47,385 nucleotides of DNA from a candidate division TA06 bacterium B3_TA06 (GCA_005223075.1 NJBO01000002.1:65836-113220), one strand, 5' to 3'; shown: positions 1-8,596, numbered from the stretch's first letter. The notes: generated by a model from the sequence alone, not told the origin. Made by a program: numbers and translations.

Positions 1-1214
1 CTTTCAACACATACGACATCTCCTGCCGACAGACCGACGAGTTCGTGTGGGATCATCCCGATTTTCTTATCCTCTATTCTGCCGGCAACGTAGGCGCCTT
101 AGGGGTAAGCCCCCCATCTACAGCGAAGAACGTTCTCTCAATCGGCGCAACCTTTAACGGCGCCTCTGCCAATACACCCTTTCTTATATCAAGCATGGGG
201 CCTACCGACGACGGCCGCATCAAGCCTAACCTCACCGCCCCTGGAATTCTTATATCAGCTGACGGGGCCTCACAGGAAAACTATAAAGACGGAGCGGGTA
301 CAAGTATGTCCTCACCCGCGGTAGCCGGTACATGTGGCTTAATCGTCCAATATCTAAGGGAAGGCTGGTATCCTTCGGGTGCCCCATCTTCCGCCGACGG
401 CATCGAACCATCCTCCGCCCTGCTCAGGGCGATGCTTGTGAGCTCAACCATTGCTGACTTCCCCGGCAATCCCATCCCTGATCCTACAGTGGGCTGGGGA
501 CGGGTCTGCCTGGACTCGGTTCTCTACTTTGCAGGGGAAGAAAACCGGCTCTATCTGGATGATGGAACCCTGGGGATAGAGACCGGCGATGAGGCTATCT
601 ACAACGTGGACGTTGAAGGCAAAGACTGGCCCTTGAGGGTGACGTTGGTTTGGACCGATCCGCCCGCTGATCTGGCGGCGGCGAAGAAGATCGTTAATGA
701 TCTTGATCTTGAAGCAATGTCCCCTTCCGGCGGTATATACAGGGGCAACGTCTTTGCAAATAACTTCTCACAGACAGGTGGTTCTGCGGATGCGACAAAC
801 CTCGAGGAGTGCCTTCGCATCAAAAACCCCGAAGAAGGAACCTGGACCGTGCGCGTGATAGGGACGAACGTCCCCGAAGGGGCTCAACCCTTTGCCCTGG
901 TCATCACCGGCGATATGGCCAAAACAGGAATAGATGAGGGAGAAGATATCCAAACGTCTCTTGACCTTAATGTAGCCCCCTTCACAGATCAGCTGATTAT
1001 TCGACTCTATACACCCCAGGCGGGAGCACTCACTTTAGAGATGTTCGACCAGACAGGACGCAAAGTCAGGACTTTGATAGATGAACGCGTGCATCCTGAG
1101 GGAGAGGCAACTTACTCATTTAGCCTGCGGGGTTCCTTGCCCAGCGGCGTCTACTTCCTGCGGTTGAAAACCGCTGGAAAACAAGTTACCACCAAGGCCC
1201 TGCACCTTAAATAA
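1..1214 (+). CDS. Secreted S8 (subtilisin-like) serine protease, 5'-truncated, with C-terminal sorting domain
   Basis: The frame is open from the left edge of the window, so the N-terminus is missing; a GTG at 45 is internal. The first visible residues align with the paralog at 1341-4880 just before its oxyanion-hole Asn region (YSAGN here, YSGGN there), so the catalytic Asp and His lie outside the window. The catalytic Ser is visible in the GTSMSSPAVAG motif. A beta-sandwich region with WTDPPA and NDLDLE follows, a P-domain-like module common behind S8 domains of secreted proteases. The last ~85 residues form a FlgD-Ig/Por-type sorting domain (FDQTGRKVRTL ... LPSGVYFLRL), suggesting export to the outer membrane or surface. 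The role is inferred to be extracellular protein degradation. Identification as an S8 peptidase is secure; the exact specificity cannot be read. Confidence 0.92.
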   Translation, partial: FNTYDISCRQTDEFVWDHPDFLILYSAGNVGALGVSPPSTAKNVLSIGATFNGASANTPFLISSMGPTDDGRIKPNLTAPGILISADGASQENYKDGAGTSMSSPAVAGTCGLIVQYLREGWYPSGAPSSADGIEPSSALLRAMLVSSTIADFPGNPIPDPTVGWGRVCLDSVLYFAGEENRLYLDDGTLGIETGDEAIYNVDVEGKDWPLRVTLVWTDPPADLAAAKKIVNDLDLEAMSPSGGIYRGNVFANNFSQTGGSADATNLEECLRIKNPEEGTWTVRVIGTNVPEGAQPFALVITGDMAKTGIDEGEDIQTSLDLNVAPFTDQLIIRLYTPQAGALTLEMFDQTGRKVRTLIDERVHPEGEATYSFSLRGSLPSGVYFLRLKTAGKQVTTKALHLK

Positions 1215-1340
1215 GAAGGGGGGTAACGAATGCTGGATTGCAGATTCATCAATTCAGCTGAGGAGGATGAAAGGTTTACTTGCATCCAAAAGAAGGACAG
1301 TGAGAAATATTAGAAGTAACCCTAGCCTAGGAGGCAACTT

Positions 1341-4300
1341 ATGAGAAAAGCCTTTGCTTTACTCTTCTTACCGTTTCTGCTCCTGGCCGCGACAGGACCT
1401 TTGATAGACGGTCAGGTGCTACCGACGGCAACCCATCTTTACAGGGATCCTACGGTGATCCATCTCCCCTGCGGGATCGATCTTGATACCCGCGATGCGG
1501 AACCGACACTTCCTGCAAACCTCATGCTTTCAGCCGAGCAGGAAGGAATCGGCACCTACCTTGTTCAGTTTGACGGCCCTATCTACTCGCACGAACGCCG
1601 TGCCCTTGAACAGGCAGGGGTAATCATCGAGGGCTACCTGCCTAACTACACCTATATTGTTCGGATGGATCAGGCTACACGCGCCAAGGTAGAGATCCTA
1701 CCAGGAGTGGGCTGGGTAGGTAACTACGAACCCGGTTACAAACTGTGCCCTGAGATTGACCTTGAAGGCGGCATCCCAGAGAAATTGGTGGTAACTCTTT
1801 ATGCAGGCATCGATGGCGAAGTCATCCGCGATGCTGTTGAGGCCATCGGAGGAGAGATGCTTGAGTGGCAAGCCACCGACTTCCAGACATTCGTCCACAT
1901 AATGCTTGCCCCCCAGAGGCTCCCCGTGCTTGTCCGCGAGCCGCAGATCAAGTGGATAGAACCTTTCTGTCAACTCTATCTCTACAACGGACAAGCCCAG
2001 TGGGTTATCCAAACCTGGGAAGAAGACAACCGCCGCATCTGGGATGAAGGAATAACCGGAGAAGGCCAGATCCTCGCCACCCTTGATACTGGGATTAAAA
2101 CGACCCACAACTTCTTCCGCGACCCCTCTGTTGCTATCACCGACTTCGGGAATTACCCCACCCACCGCAAGATCATCGGATACCAGAAAACCGTGTTTGT
2201 CCCCGAGATAACATTTGGCGACGAGATCGGACACGGCACCCACACCGCCGGATCGGTCCTGGGCAACGATCAGCCGGTAGGAGGCTCAAGCGTTAATATC
2301 GGCATGGCTCCGGACGCCAGGATCTTCTTCCTCGATGGAGGCGGTGGAGGTGTAGGAATCATCACCTCGATAAGCCTTGAGTACAGCCTCAGTATTGCCT
2401 ACAACGGCAACAGCGCAGGCGGTGCACGAATCATCTCAAACTCATGGGGGAGCCCAACCCGTGCCTACAACCAAAGATGCGTGGAGTCCGACCAGACCAT
2501 GTGGAACCGCCCCGACTACCTGGTCATGTACTCCGGCGGTAACACCGATCAAAGTCAGTATACAGGCTCCCCGGCAAACGCCAAGAACGTCATAGCCGTA
2601 GGAGGATGCCTGAACGGCACCGCAGCTAACTTCCACTGGAGTGGAAGTGCGCAAGGACCTACTAACGACGGCCGCATCAGTCCTGACATAGTGGCACCAG
2701 GTAAAGATGTAACCTCCTCACATAACAGCGGCGATGCCGCCGAAGTTACATGGTCGGGAACCAGCATGGCCGCTCCAACAGCGGCAGGCAACGCTGGCCT
2801 TATCCGCCAGTACTTCACCGACGGCTGGTATCCCTCAGGTAGTCCCAGCTCTCAATCTGGATTTAACCCCTCGGCCGCTCTTCTCAAGGCAATGATGATC
2901 AACTCGGTAGAAACCGACTTCCCTTCAATCGAGGACAGGGTCCCTTCCAATAGGGTCGGCTGGGGAAGACCGAAACTGGACAACGTGCTTTACTTCCCCG
3001 GTGATTCTCGCAAACTTGCCATCGTGGACTTCGATGAAGGACTGGCGACAGGTTACCAGTTCCTTGGCAAAGTGGATGTATCCGGCAGCAGCGAACCTAT
3101 TCGAATCACCCTGAACTGGACAGACTATCCGGGCCAGCTGTATGCCTTTCCAGCCCTGGTGAACGATCTTAATTTGGAAGTTATATCTCCGTCGGGCAAG
3201 GTCTATCGCGGCAATAACTTCAGTAATAACGTTTCTGTGGAAGGCGGCGATTTTGACACCAAAAACCCGGTCGAGAACGTCTTCGTTGATTCCTCTGAAA
3301 CCGGGGAGTGGGAGATTCGCGTCCATGCAAACAACGTACCTGCAGGTCCTCAGCCGTTTGCCCTTGTCGTAACCGGCGAACTTGGCAACCTCATCACGTC
3401 AGCCTCAATCGAAGATGTGATGGTGGACGACGACGGCCAGTCCAACCCTGACGGCAACATGGATCCGGGCGAAAACGTAACCCTCTATGTCAAGCTTATA
3501 AACGCAGGCAGCGAAAGCCTTCACAACGTGACGGCAACGCTTTCGAGCGCATCCTCCGACGTCACCATCACCGACAACAGCACAAGCTACGGAACCATCA
3601 ACGCCGGTTCTTCCGCTGAGGGCGATGGTTTCGGCGTGAGCGTTTCCTCATCCGCTGTCGTCGAGACATGGGTCGAGTTCGAGCTCAGCCTCTCCTCCAC
3701 AGAACTCTCAGGCGATCTGGGAGGCTTCGAACTGATGATTGGTACGCCGACTTACGATTGGGTCAGCCATGATGTTGGTAATGTCAAACTCACCGTGACA
3801 AAACAGGGCGCGATCGGATACCTGGGTGATGAACCTAACGATATAGGCGACGGCTTTCGCTTCCCGAAAGACGCCTTCACCAGCTGGCTCTATCATGCAA
3901 GCTTTACAGCCGGTAACTCCGCCGACTATCTGAACGACCGGATGTTTAACGGAGCGGACTGGGAAGTAAACACTAATCCAGACGGTATGGTAATCATCGG
4001 CCGTCGCGAGTACTCCGACCAGGACAGCCGCGCGATCTACACCGATGCCGGCCACCCCAGTGCCAAGGGACTTAGAATCTGGCAGTACGGATACGCATGG
4101 AAAGGAACGGACTTCGTAATACTCAAGTTCGTCCTTGAAAACACAGGAGGCTACGATTTGAACGACATGTACGCGGGAATCGTGGCGGACTATGATATGG
4201 GATCAAACTCTGCAGACGACCTGGCCGGGACAGATCAGAGCCGTAATCTGGCTTACATGAAGGAATCCACCACTGACAATCCGCATGTCGGCATACAGCT

Positions 4301-4880
4301 GATGTATGGGAATAAATCCAACGTAAGCGTGATCTCCAATCCTGATTATGTCTGGGACACCTGGGACGACGATATCTGCTTCAGGTTCCTCAACGGTGAC
4401 CTGCACTTCGAGTCCTCCTCAAATGATACCGACTGGTCGATTGTTGTTTCCGTCGGTCCTATCAACCTTGCACCCGGTGCAACCGATACAGTGGGATTTG
4501 CAATGATTGCCGGTGAAAGCCTTGCCGACCTACAGTGGAATACCTCAGACGCAATAGATAGATGGGAATCCCTGGCTATTGAAGAAGAACACCCCACTAC
4601 ACCTGTTACTCTGGATATGCACCTTTCTCCCAGTCTCTTTACCGGAGAAGGATCCATCCGATTCAGCCTGCCTGCCACTAGCAATGCCCGTCTTGACGTA
4701 TTCGATCTTGCCGGTCGTAAGGTGATCACGCTGGTGGACGGCAATCTCACCGCTGGCCAGCACGAGATATACTGGAACGGGAGCGACCAGAAGGGTGCCA
4801 CGCTATCCAACGGCGTCTACTTCATCTCGCTTACCACCGACGATGCAAAGATTGTCCAAAAAGCAGTCATCGTGAAGTAG
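1341..4880 (+). CDS. Secreted S8 (subtilisin-like) serine protease with C-terminal sorting domain
   Basis: This 1179-residue protein has an N-terminal signal peptide (MRKAFALLFLPFLLLA) and starts at an ATG behind a good Shine-Dalgarno sequence (AGGAGG). A propeptide-like region of about 230 residues precedes the protease domain, which has a full triad: Asp249 in LATLDTGI, His298 in GHGTH and Ser475 in SGTSMAAP, with the oxyanion Asn in YSGGN. A P-domain-like beta-sandwich follows (NWTDYPG, NDLNLE), then a CARDB-like stretch (NPDGNMDPGENVTLYVK), another unassigned beta-rich region, and a terminal FlgD-Ig/Por-type sorting domain (FDLAGRKVITL ... NGVYFISL). It is a tandem paralog of the gene ending at 1214, and both are probably exported by the same route. 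A strong terminator directly follows. Activity as an extracellular endopeptidase is known for the family; the substrate is not inferable. Confidence 0.95.
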   Translation: MRKAFALLFLPFLLLAATGPLIDGQVLPTATHLYRDPTVIHLPCGIDLDTRDAEPTLPANLMLSAEQEGIGTYLVQFDGPIYSHERRALEQAGVIIEGYLPNYTYIVRMDQATRAKVEILPGVGWVGNYEPGYKLCPEIDLEGGIPEKLVVTLYAGIDGEVIRDAVEAIGGEMLEWQATDFQTFVHIMLAPQRLPVLVREPQIKWIEPFCQLYLYNGQAQWVIQTWEEDNRRIWDEGITGEGQILATLDTGIKTTHNFFRDPSVAITDFGNYPTHRKIIGYQKTVFVPEITFGDEIGHGTHTAGSVLGNDQPVGGSSVNIGMAPDARIFFLDGGGGGVGIITSISLEYSLSIAYNGNSAGGARIISNSWGSPTRAYNQRCVESDQTMWNRPDYLVMYSGGNTDQSQYTGSPANAKNVIAVGGCLNGTAANFHWSGSAQGPTNDGRISPDIVAPGKDVTSSHNSGDAAEVTWSGTSMAAPTAAGNAGLIRQYFTDGWYPSGSPSSQSGFNPSAALLKAMMINSVETDFPSIEDRVPSNRVGWGRPKLDNVLYFPGDSRKLAIVDFDEGLATGYQFLGKVDVSGSSEPIRITLNWTDYPGQLYAFPALVNDLNLEVISPSGKVYRGNNFSNNVSVEGGDFDTKNPVENVFVDSSETGEWEIRVHANNVPAGPQPFALVVTGELGNLITSASIEDVMVDDDGQSNPDGNMDPGENVTLYVKLINAGSESLHNVTATLSSASSDVTITDNSTSYGTINAGSSAEGDGFGVSVSSSAVVETWVEFELSLSSTELSGDLGGFELMIGTPTYDWVSHDVGNVKLTVTKQGAIGYLGDEPNDIGDGFRFPKDAFTSWLYHASFTAGNSADYLNDRMFNGADWEVNTNPDGMVIIGRREYSDQDSRAIYTDAGHPSAKGLRIWQYGYAWKGTDFVILKFVLENTGGYDLNDMYAGIVADYDMGSNSADDLAGTDQSRNLAYMKESTTDNPHVGIQLMYGNKSNVSVISNPDYVWDTWDDDICFRFLNGDLHFESSSNDTDWSIVVSVGPINLAPGATDTVGFAMIAGESLADLQWNTSDAIDRWESLAIEEEHPTTPVTLDMHLSPSLFTGEGSIRFSLPATSNARLDVFDLAGRKVITLVDGNLTAGQHEIYWNGSDQKGATLSNGVYFISLTTDDAKIVQKAVIVK

Positions 4881-4908
4881 CTATCGAGATAAAAGAGACT
4901 TCAACCCT

Positions 4909-4937
4909 GGAGGGGGCCTCGGCCCCCTCCTTCTTTC
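4909..4937 (+). terminator. Rho-independent terminator after the protease pair
   Basis: A perfect 10-bp inverted repeat (GGAGGGGGCC / GGCCCCCTCC with a TC centre, 4909-4930) is followed by TTCTTTC. It lies 28 nt after the protease stop and ends that transcription unit. Confidence 0.85.
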
Positions 4938-4994
4938 ATATCCTTAAGAAGAGAAAGAGGTAGATCTTAACTTGACCGAGATTAGTGTTACGGG

Positions 4995-5022
4995 TTGACA
5001 ATCCTTCATGCGAGCCTAGACT
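4995..5022 (+). promoter_or_regulatory. Promoter of the PIN-domain gene (leaderless arrangement)
   Basis: TTGACA (4995-5000), a 16-nt spacer and TAGACT (5017-5022). The ATG at 5028 begins only 5 nt after the -10 box, about where transcription should start, leaving no room for a Shine-Dalgarno site. Confidence 0.6.
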
Positions 5023-5027
5023 GAATC

Positions 5028-5768
5028 ATGTCCGCCTCAAGATGGCAAACACGCAAGTATCTGCTCCTGGATACGAGCGTAATCGTAGACTACTATCTGC
5101 CTGAAACATCCACCTCTACAAGTACCCCGAAAAGGATAGCGAACATAATTGACTCGATCAGGAGCAAGATAGCCAACATACGGATATTTGTGCCTAACTT
5201 CTGTATCGTTGAAACCTATTCCGTATTTGCAAAGTGGCGTTTTGGCGAAAGAATCCTGCCCCATGGTAAGCCCATCTCAAAGAAGAGATACGATGAAGTC
5301 AGAAGAATGTTCCGCGAGGATACCCACAACGGAAAGATTATCGAACAGTATGAGTTGTCTCGATATCACGTTATAGCCGCGGATTTAATATCGGTTGTGG
5401 ATTACCACTACCAGTATTTCCGTCGAACGAAGGGCTCTTCTAAGAAATCGAAGTTTACATCCATTAATGTCGCCGATACCTTAATAGGCGCTATGGGCAT
5501 ATGGCTTGTAAAGCAACACGGGCAAGGGAATGTTGCAGTAGTTACTGCAGATCAAAGAATAGACGCTATCATCGGAAAAGCCCAAAGGGTATCGGCAACT
5601 GCCCTGAAAAAGCTCCGGCTACGCGAGCTTGCCGCTTCCATAGATCTGGAATACACTCCGGAGATATTCCCCAAGGTTTTTTACCTCGAGGAAGCTTCAG
5701 ACAACGAGTTAAGGGAGTTCTTCGGCAAGTGGCCTCTGCCTGTAAGACAAACCGAACTCCCAGTCTAA
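5028..5768 (+). CDS. PIN-domain protein (putative ribonuclease)
   Basis: This 246-residue protein shows the PIN-domain acidic residues in order: Asp in LLLDTSVIVDYY near the N-terminus, Glu in CIVETYSVFAKW, Asp in NVADTLIGAMG and Asp in VVTADQRIDAI. PIN domains are Mg-dependent nucleases, often VapC-type toxins. It is longer than a typical VapC (about 130-150 residues), with an internal basic insert (YFRRTKGSSKKSK) and a C-terminal extension. No antitoxin-like small gene lies next to it: a terminator is upstream and a GTPase gene downstream. A toxin role is therefore unproven, and RNA processing is equally possible. The start follows the promoter so closely that the mRNA is probably leaderless. 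Confidence 0.75.
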   Translation: MSASRWQTRKYLLLDTSVIVDYYLPETSTSTSTPKRIANIIDSIRSKIANIRIFVPNFCIVETYSVFAKWRFGERILPHGKPISKKRYDEVRRMFREDTHNGKIIEQYELSRYHVIAADLISVVDYHYQYFRRTKGSSKKSKFTSINVADTLIGAMGIWLVKQHGQGNVAVVTADQRIDAIIGKAQRVSATALKKLRLRELAASIDLEYTPEIFPKVFYLEEASDNELREFFGKWPLPVRQTELPV

Positions 5769-5780
5769 CCGCCAAAACAG

Positions 5781-5808
5781 TTGACGACCTGTGCTCTGCA
5801 AATATACT
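5781..5808 (+). promoter_or_regulatory. Promoter of the DRG-like GTPase gene
   Basis: TTGACG (5781-5786), a 16-nt spacer and TATACT (5803-5808). The expected start near 5815 leaves a short leader holding an AGAGGAG Shine-Dalgarno site before the ATG at 5838. Confidence 0.6.
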
Positions 5809-5837
5809 AACGCAATGAGTAGAGGCAGAGGAGATAT

Positions 5838-6758
5838 ATGCCGGCAAATCTAACCCCGCAGTATAAGGAGGCAGAGCAGCGCTACAAGGAGGCCATCACC
5901 AACGAGGAGAAGCACGTCGCGTTGAAGGAGATGATCGCACTTCTGCCAAAGCATAAGGGAACCGAGAAGATCTACGCCGACCTGAAGAAGCGACTATCTC
6001 AACTTGAAAAGGAGATGAAACGCAAGCCCAAGACTCCTACCTCAAGGCGAGAGCGGATGTTCAACATACCCAAGCAGGGCGCGGGTCAGATAGGCCTTCT
6101 TGGAGCGGCTAACGTGGGTAAATCCTCTCTCTTCTACGCGCTCACCGGTGCGGAATCGGTCATCGCCTCCTGGCCATACTCCACCCCCCATCCGGTGGTG
6201 GGCATGATTGCCTTCGAGAACATCCAGTTCCAGCTCGTGGACATGCCACCCATGATCGCAGAGCACACCGAACCATGGCAGTGGGGGATACTCCGCAACG
6301 CGGACATAGTGCTGGTGCTCTTCTCTGTAGTCGACGATCCGGAAAAACAGATCGCAGAACTTAAACAGGAGATCGAAAGATACCATCTGCGCAGGGTGAT
6401 CTGGGTGTCCACCAAGATCGATGCGCTTCCTGACGGGCAGATGCTTCACTACCCGGTGGATGCCCTTTATACCGCTGCGGAGCAGCTTATGGGCATTGAG
6501 GAACTTACCCGCGAGATCTTCGATCGGTTGGAGATTGTCCGCGTCTACACCAAGCACCCGGGCGGTGAGCCGGATATGAACGATCCAGTTATCCTCAAGA
6601 AGGGTGCGGTTCTTTTAGACGCGGCAGCGCACCTACACAAGGACTTTGCAGAAAAACTCACCTATGCGCGGCTGTGGAATGCAGAAAACGAAGGCATCCG
6701 CGTGGCCCGCGACCACGTGTTGGCCGACGGCGACATCGTCGAGTTCCACATTCGCTAA
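5838..6758 (+). CDS. DRG/Obg-like GTPase with C-terminal TGS domain
   Basis: This 306-residue protein begins with a charged helical N-terminal region (about residues 1-75) rich in Lys and Glu, as in DRG-type GTPases. The G domain carries G1 GAANVGKSS (about 89-97), a G3 of DMPP (135-138) and G4 TKID (192-195). The last ~70 residues form a TGS domain, a small RNA- or ligand-binding fold, ending in ADGDIVEFHIR. DRG proteins bind ribosomes or translation factors in archaea and eukaryotes; bacterial relatives are poorly characterised. The G3 motif has Pro where the common DxPG has Gly, which could change GTP hydrolysis. It has its own promoter and sits alone between the PIN gene and convergent surE. 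A translation-linked role is inference. Confidence 0.85.
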   Translation: MPANLTPQYKEAEQRYKEAITNEEKHVALKEMIALLPKHKGTEKIYADLKKRLSQLEKEMKRKPKTPTSRRERMFNIPKQGAGQIGLLGAANVGKSSLFYALTGAESVIASWPYSTPHPVVGMIAFENIQFQLVDMPPMIAEHTEPWQWGILRNADIVLVLFSVVDDPEKQIAELKQEIERYHLRRVIWVSTKIDALPDGQMLHYPVDALYTAAEQLMGIEELTREIFDRLEIVRVYTKHPGGEPDMNDPVILKKGAVLLDAAAHLHKDFAEKLTYARLWNAENEGIRVARDHVLADGDIVEFHIR

Positions 6759-6814
6759 TCCGTAACACACCTCAGATGCCAAAAGAGCGAAAGCAACCAA
6801 CTTGCCAGGCTCAC

Positions 6815-6846
6815 AGCTGACGACTAAGGGCTGTCAGCCGTCAGCT
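6815..6846. repeat. Small inverted repeat between convergent genes
   Basis: AGCTGACG (6815-6822) and CGTCAGCT (6839-6846) form perfect 8-bp arms around a 16-nt centre that itself contains further GCTG/CAG pieces. It lies between the convergent GTPase and surE ends. There is no T-run, so it looks more like an intergenic palindromic repeat than a terminator. Confidence 0.4.
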
Positions 6847-6894
6847 AAACACCAAGACAAACGTAAACCCCTAATCGGTTCGGGATGCCCTCGA

Positions 6895-7659
6895 TTACCT
6901 AGGATTTAACCTCTTGAAGGAATCAAGCGTCTGCAGATCTTCCAAAATGTCGTTCATCATGTCATGACCTGTGAGGTCCAGATGCATGGGTGTCACCGAG
7001 ATATAACCCGCCTCAAACGCCTCAGTATCCGAGCCCTCTACCGAGATGCTTGATAGCTCGCCCGAAAGGATAAGGTGCCACTCGCCGTTTTCATCCTGGG
7101 TGCGGCGCACCACATCCTTGTAAACTCGCTTGCCAAGACGGGTAACGCGCACACCCCTCGGCTCACCGGGCGGAACGTTGATGTTCACAAACGTGGGTCG
7201 GGCGCAGTCAAGAACCATCTGACAAAACTCGCGCATGAACTCAAGGGAGGAGGCAGTGAGTTTTTCAACCTCCCGGTCTGTCGATATCGCTACCGCAGGA
7301 TAGCGAAGAAGCCTTCCCTCCATGGCGGCGGCAACCGTGCCTGAGTAGAGCACGTCGTCGGCAAGGTTGTATCCCATGTTGATGCCCGAGACCACAAGAT
7401 CTATCCGCTTCTGCATGAGCGAGTGGTGGGCCAGAAGCACACAGTCGGTTGGCGTGCCTGCGATGGAGACGTGATGCGGGTCGCGCTCTATGATGCGCAC
7501 CGGTTTGCCGATAGTCAGGCTGTGGCTTGATCCTGACTGCTCCTGGGACGGAGCGATCACGAAAAGCTCACCCAACCCCTCCAGGGTTCTCTCAAGCAGC
7601 TTGATGCCTTGCGCGTCTATGCCGTCGTCGTTGGTAATAAGGATGCGTTTCTGCGACAT
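6895..7659 (-). CDS. surE: 5'/3'-nucleotidase SurE
   Basis: The 254-residue protein starts MSQKRILITNDDGIDAQG, with the diagnostic SurE metal-binding NDDG motif at the N-terminus, and continues with the conserved APSQEQSGSSHSLT segment and the VSGINMGYNLADDVLYSGTVAAAMEG core. SurE is a metal-dependent nucleoside-monophosphate phosphatase of stationary-phase survival. The ATG at 7659 is chosen because the family begins here, and because TTGACG, 16 nt and TAAAAT lie just upstream, with the -10 box ending 5 nt before this ATG. A longer reading to 7698 would cover the promoter itself. Single-gene unit, convergent with the GTPase gene. Confidence 0.95.
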   Translation of the reverse strand: MSQKRILITNDDGIDAQGIKLLERTLEGLGELFVIAPSQEQSGSSHSLTIGKPVRIIERDPHHVSIAGTPTDCVLLAHHSLMQKRIDLVVSGINMGYNLADDVLYSGTVAAAMEGRLLRYPAVAISTDREVEKLTASSLEFMREFCQMVLDCARPTFVNINVPPGEPRGVRVTRLGKRVYKDVVRRTQDENGEWHLILSGELSSISVEGSDTEAFEAGYISVTPMHLDLTGHDMMNDILEDLQTLDSFKRLNPR

Positions 7660-7664
7660 GCTTG

Positions 7665-7692
7665 ATTTTAGCGACAATCGAGGCAACGTCAA
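7665..7692 (-). promoter_or_regulatory. Promoter of surE (leaderless arrangement)
   Basis: On the minus strand: TTGACG (7692-7687), a 16-nt spacer and TAAAAT (7670-7665), then 5 nt to the surE ATG (7659). There is no room for a Shine-Dalgarno sequence. Confidence 0.65.
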
Positions 7693-7700
7693 CGTCATAT

Positions 7701-7774
7701 TCTATCCACAGATTACGCAGATGTTGCAGATTTAGATTTTTGAATCCGTGTAATCTGCGAAATCTGTGGATAGA
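7701..7774. repeat. Palindromic intergenic element (74 bp)
   Basis: The arms 7701-7721 and 7754-7774 are inverted complements over 21 nt with one mismatch. The element is built from short CAGATTACGCAG/CTGCGAAATCTG-like modules. It abuts the surE promoter. It resembles small palindromic repeats dispersed in intergenic DNA; only one copy is visible here. A transcript would fold into a long hairpin. Confidence 0.65.
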
Positions 7775-7839
7775 CAATTCTGGTTTGAGGATTAAGTAGG
7801 GACCAACCTCAGCGTGCCACAGTTGGGTATAAGGTCGGC

Positions 7840-8206
7840 CCTTACTTACCTCCACCCCACGCGGATACTTCACCCGACTGGGGCGCAGCGGCGGTTGATG
7901 TCGTCCGTGCCTGTCCAGCTAATAGTATGTACTCCAGGCGCAACCTCACCGTCTACAAGCTTGGAGACCAAACGCCCGCTCACGTCGTAAACATCAAGGT
8001 TGACGCGAGAAAGATAAGGAATCGAGTAGGTAATAAGCGCCTCCTTGCCGACCGTCACGGCATCAAACGCAAAGACAAGTGAGTCATACTTAGCCACGCT
8101 GAATTCGCCCGACTGGCACACAACCGCGTTGCCCAGGGTATTGCGCGCCATCAACATACCCTTTCTTTCAAGCTGACTTAGGATTCCAGCTGCAACCCGG
8201 TTCAGC
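7840..8206 (-). pseudogene. Remnant of a secreted protein's C-terminal sorting domain
   Basis: The best-preserved part (8157-7870) encodes about 95 residues matching the Por/FlgD-Ig sorting domain: ITYSIPYLSRVNLDVYDVSGRLVSKLVDG and GVHTISWTGTDD. It then breaks: where intact domains read GVYFVRL, the frame hits TGA at 7872-7870, and the next codons (to about 7840) still resemble a decayed version. Upstream the frame stays open to a TAG near 8209, with no signal peptide, Shine-Dalgarno site or body domain. It is therefore the debris of a once larger exported protein, not a functional small gene. The possibility that the short frame is still translated cannot be excluded. Confidence 0.65.
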
Positions 8207-8242
8207 TAAAATCCGTCTAAAACTCATGAAGGATCGTAGGTA

Positions 8243-8270
8243 TTGACAACGCGCCCCTGAACCGTATCAT
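8243..8270 (+). promoter_or_regulatory. Promoter of the mazG-like/membrane-protein operon (leaderless arrangement)
   Basis: TTGACA (8243-8248), a 16-nt spacer and TATCAT (8265-8270). The ATG at 8279 begins 8 nt after the -10 box. No Shine-Dalgarno site is present. Confidence 0.7.
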
Positions 8271-8278
8271 AAGCGCCG

Positions 8279-8587
8279 ATGGAAGATAAGCTTGGAGTCC
8301 GTGAGTTTCAAGATTTGATAAAGGAAGAGTTCTTCCACAAGGACTCTCGCCGGGGGCTGCCGCGAACCTTTATCTGGTTCACTGAGGAGGTAGGTGAGCT
8401 GGCAAGGGCAATCAGGTACGCAGACAGAAAGGCTGTAAAGGAGGAGTTTGCCGACGTCCTCGCCTGGCTGTGCACCCTGGCAAATCTTGCCGGGATAGAC
8501 CTTGAGGAAGAAGCTAGAGAAAGATACGGAAAAGGCTGCCCGCGGTGCGGGTCAAAGCCATGCAAATGTAAAGAAGCCTTCAAATAG
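8279..8587 (+). CDS. MazG-like nucleotide pyrophosphohydrolase with C-terminal Cys cluster
   Basis: The 102-residue protein is a compact all-alpha NTP-pyrophosphohydrolase domain with the typical acidic pattern: WFTEEVGELARAI, then EEFADVLAWLCTLANLAGIDLEE. Family members hydrolyse NTPs or dNTPs to the monophosphate and PPi. The tail adds a CPRCGSKPCKC cluster that could bind zinc. The promoter ends 8 nt before the start. The gene lies 9 nt upstream of the DUF6754 gene and probably shares its mRNA. The exact nucleotide substrate is not inferable. Confidence 0.88.
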   Translation: MEDKLGVREFQDLIKEEFFHKDSRRGLPRTFIWFTEEVGELARAIRYADRKAVKEEFADVLAWLCTLANLAGIDLEEEARERYGKGCPRCGSKPCKCKEAFK

Positions 8588-8596
8588 GAGGGGCAT

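Noticed and set aside
1267-1344. 25-codon frame with an upstream AGGAGG, ending inside the ATGA of the protease start
   Set aside because: Spacing between AGGAGG and its ATG is essentially zero, composition is unremarkable, and no leader-peptide or attenuator structure is visible.
5028-5768. Toxin-antitoxin locus
   Set aside because: The PIN gene has no adjacent antitoxin-like gene on either side and is longer than usual VapC toxins.
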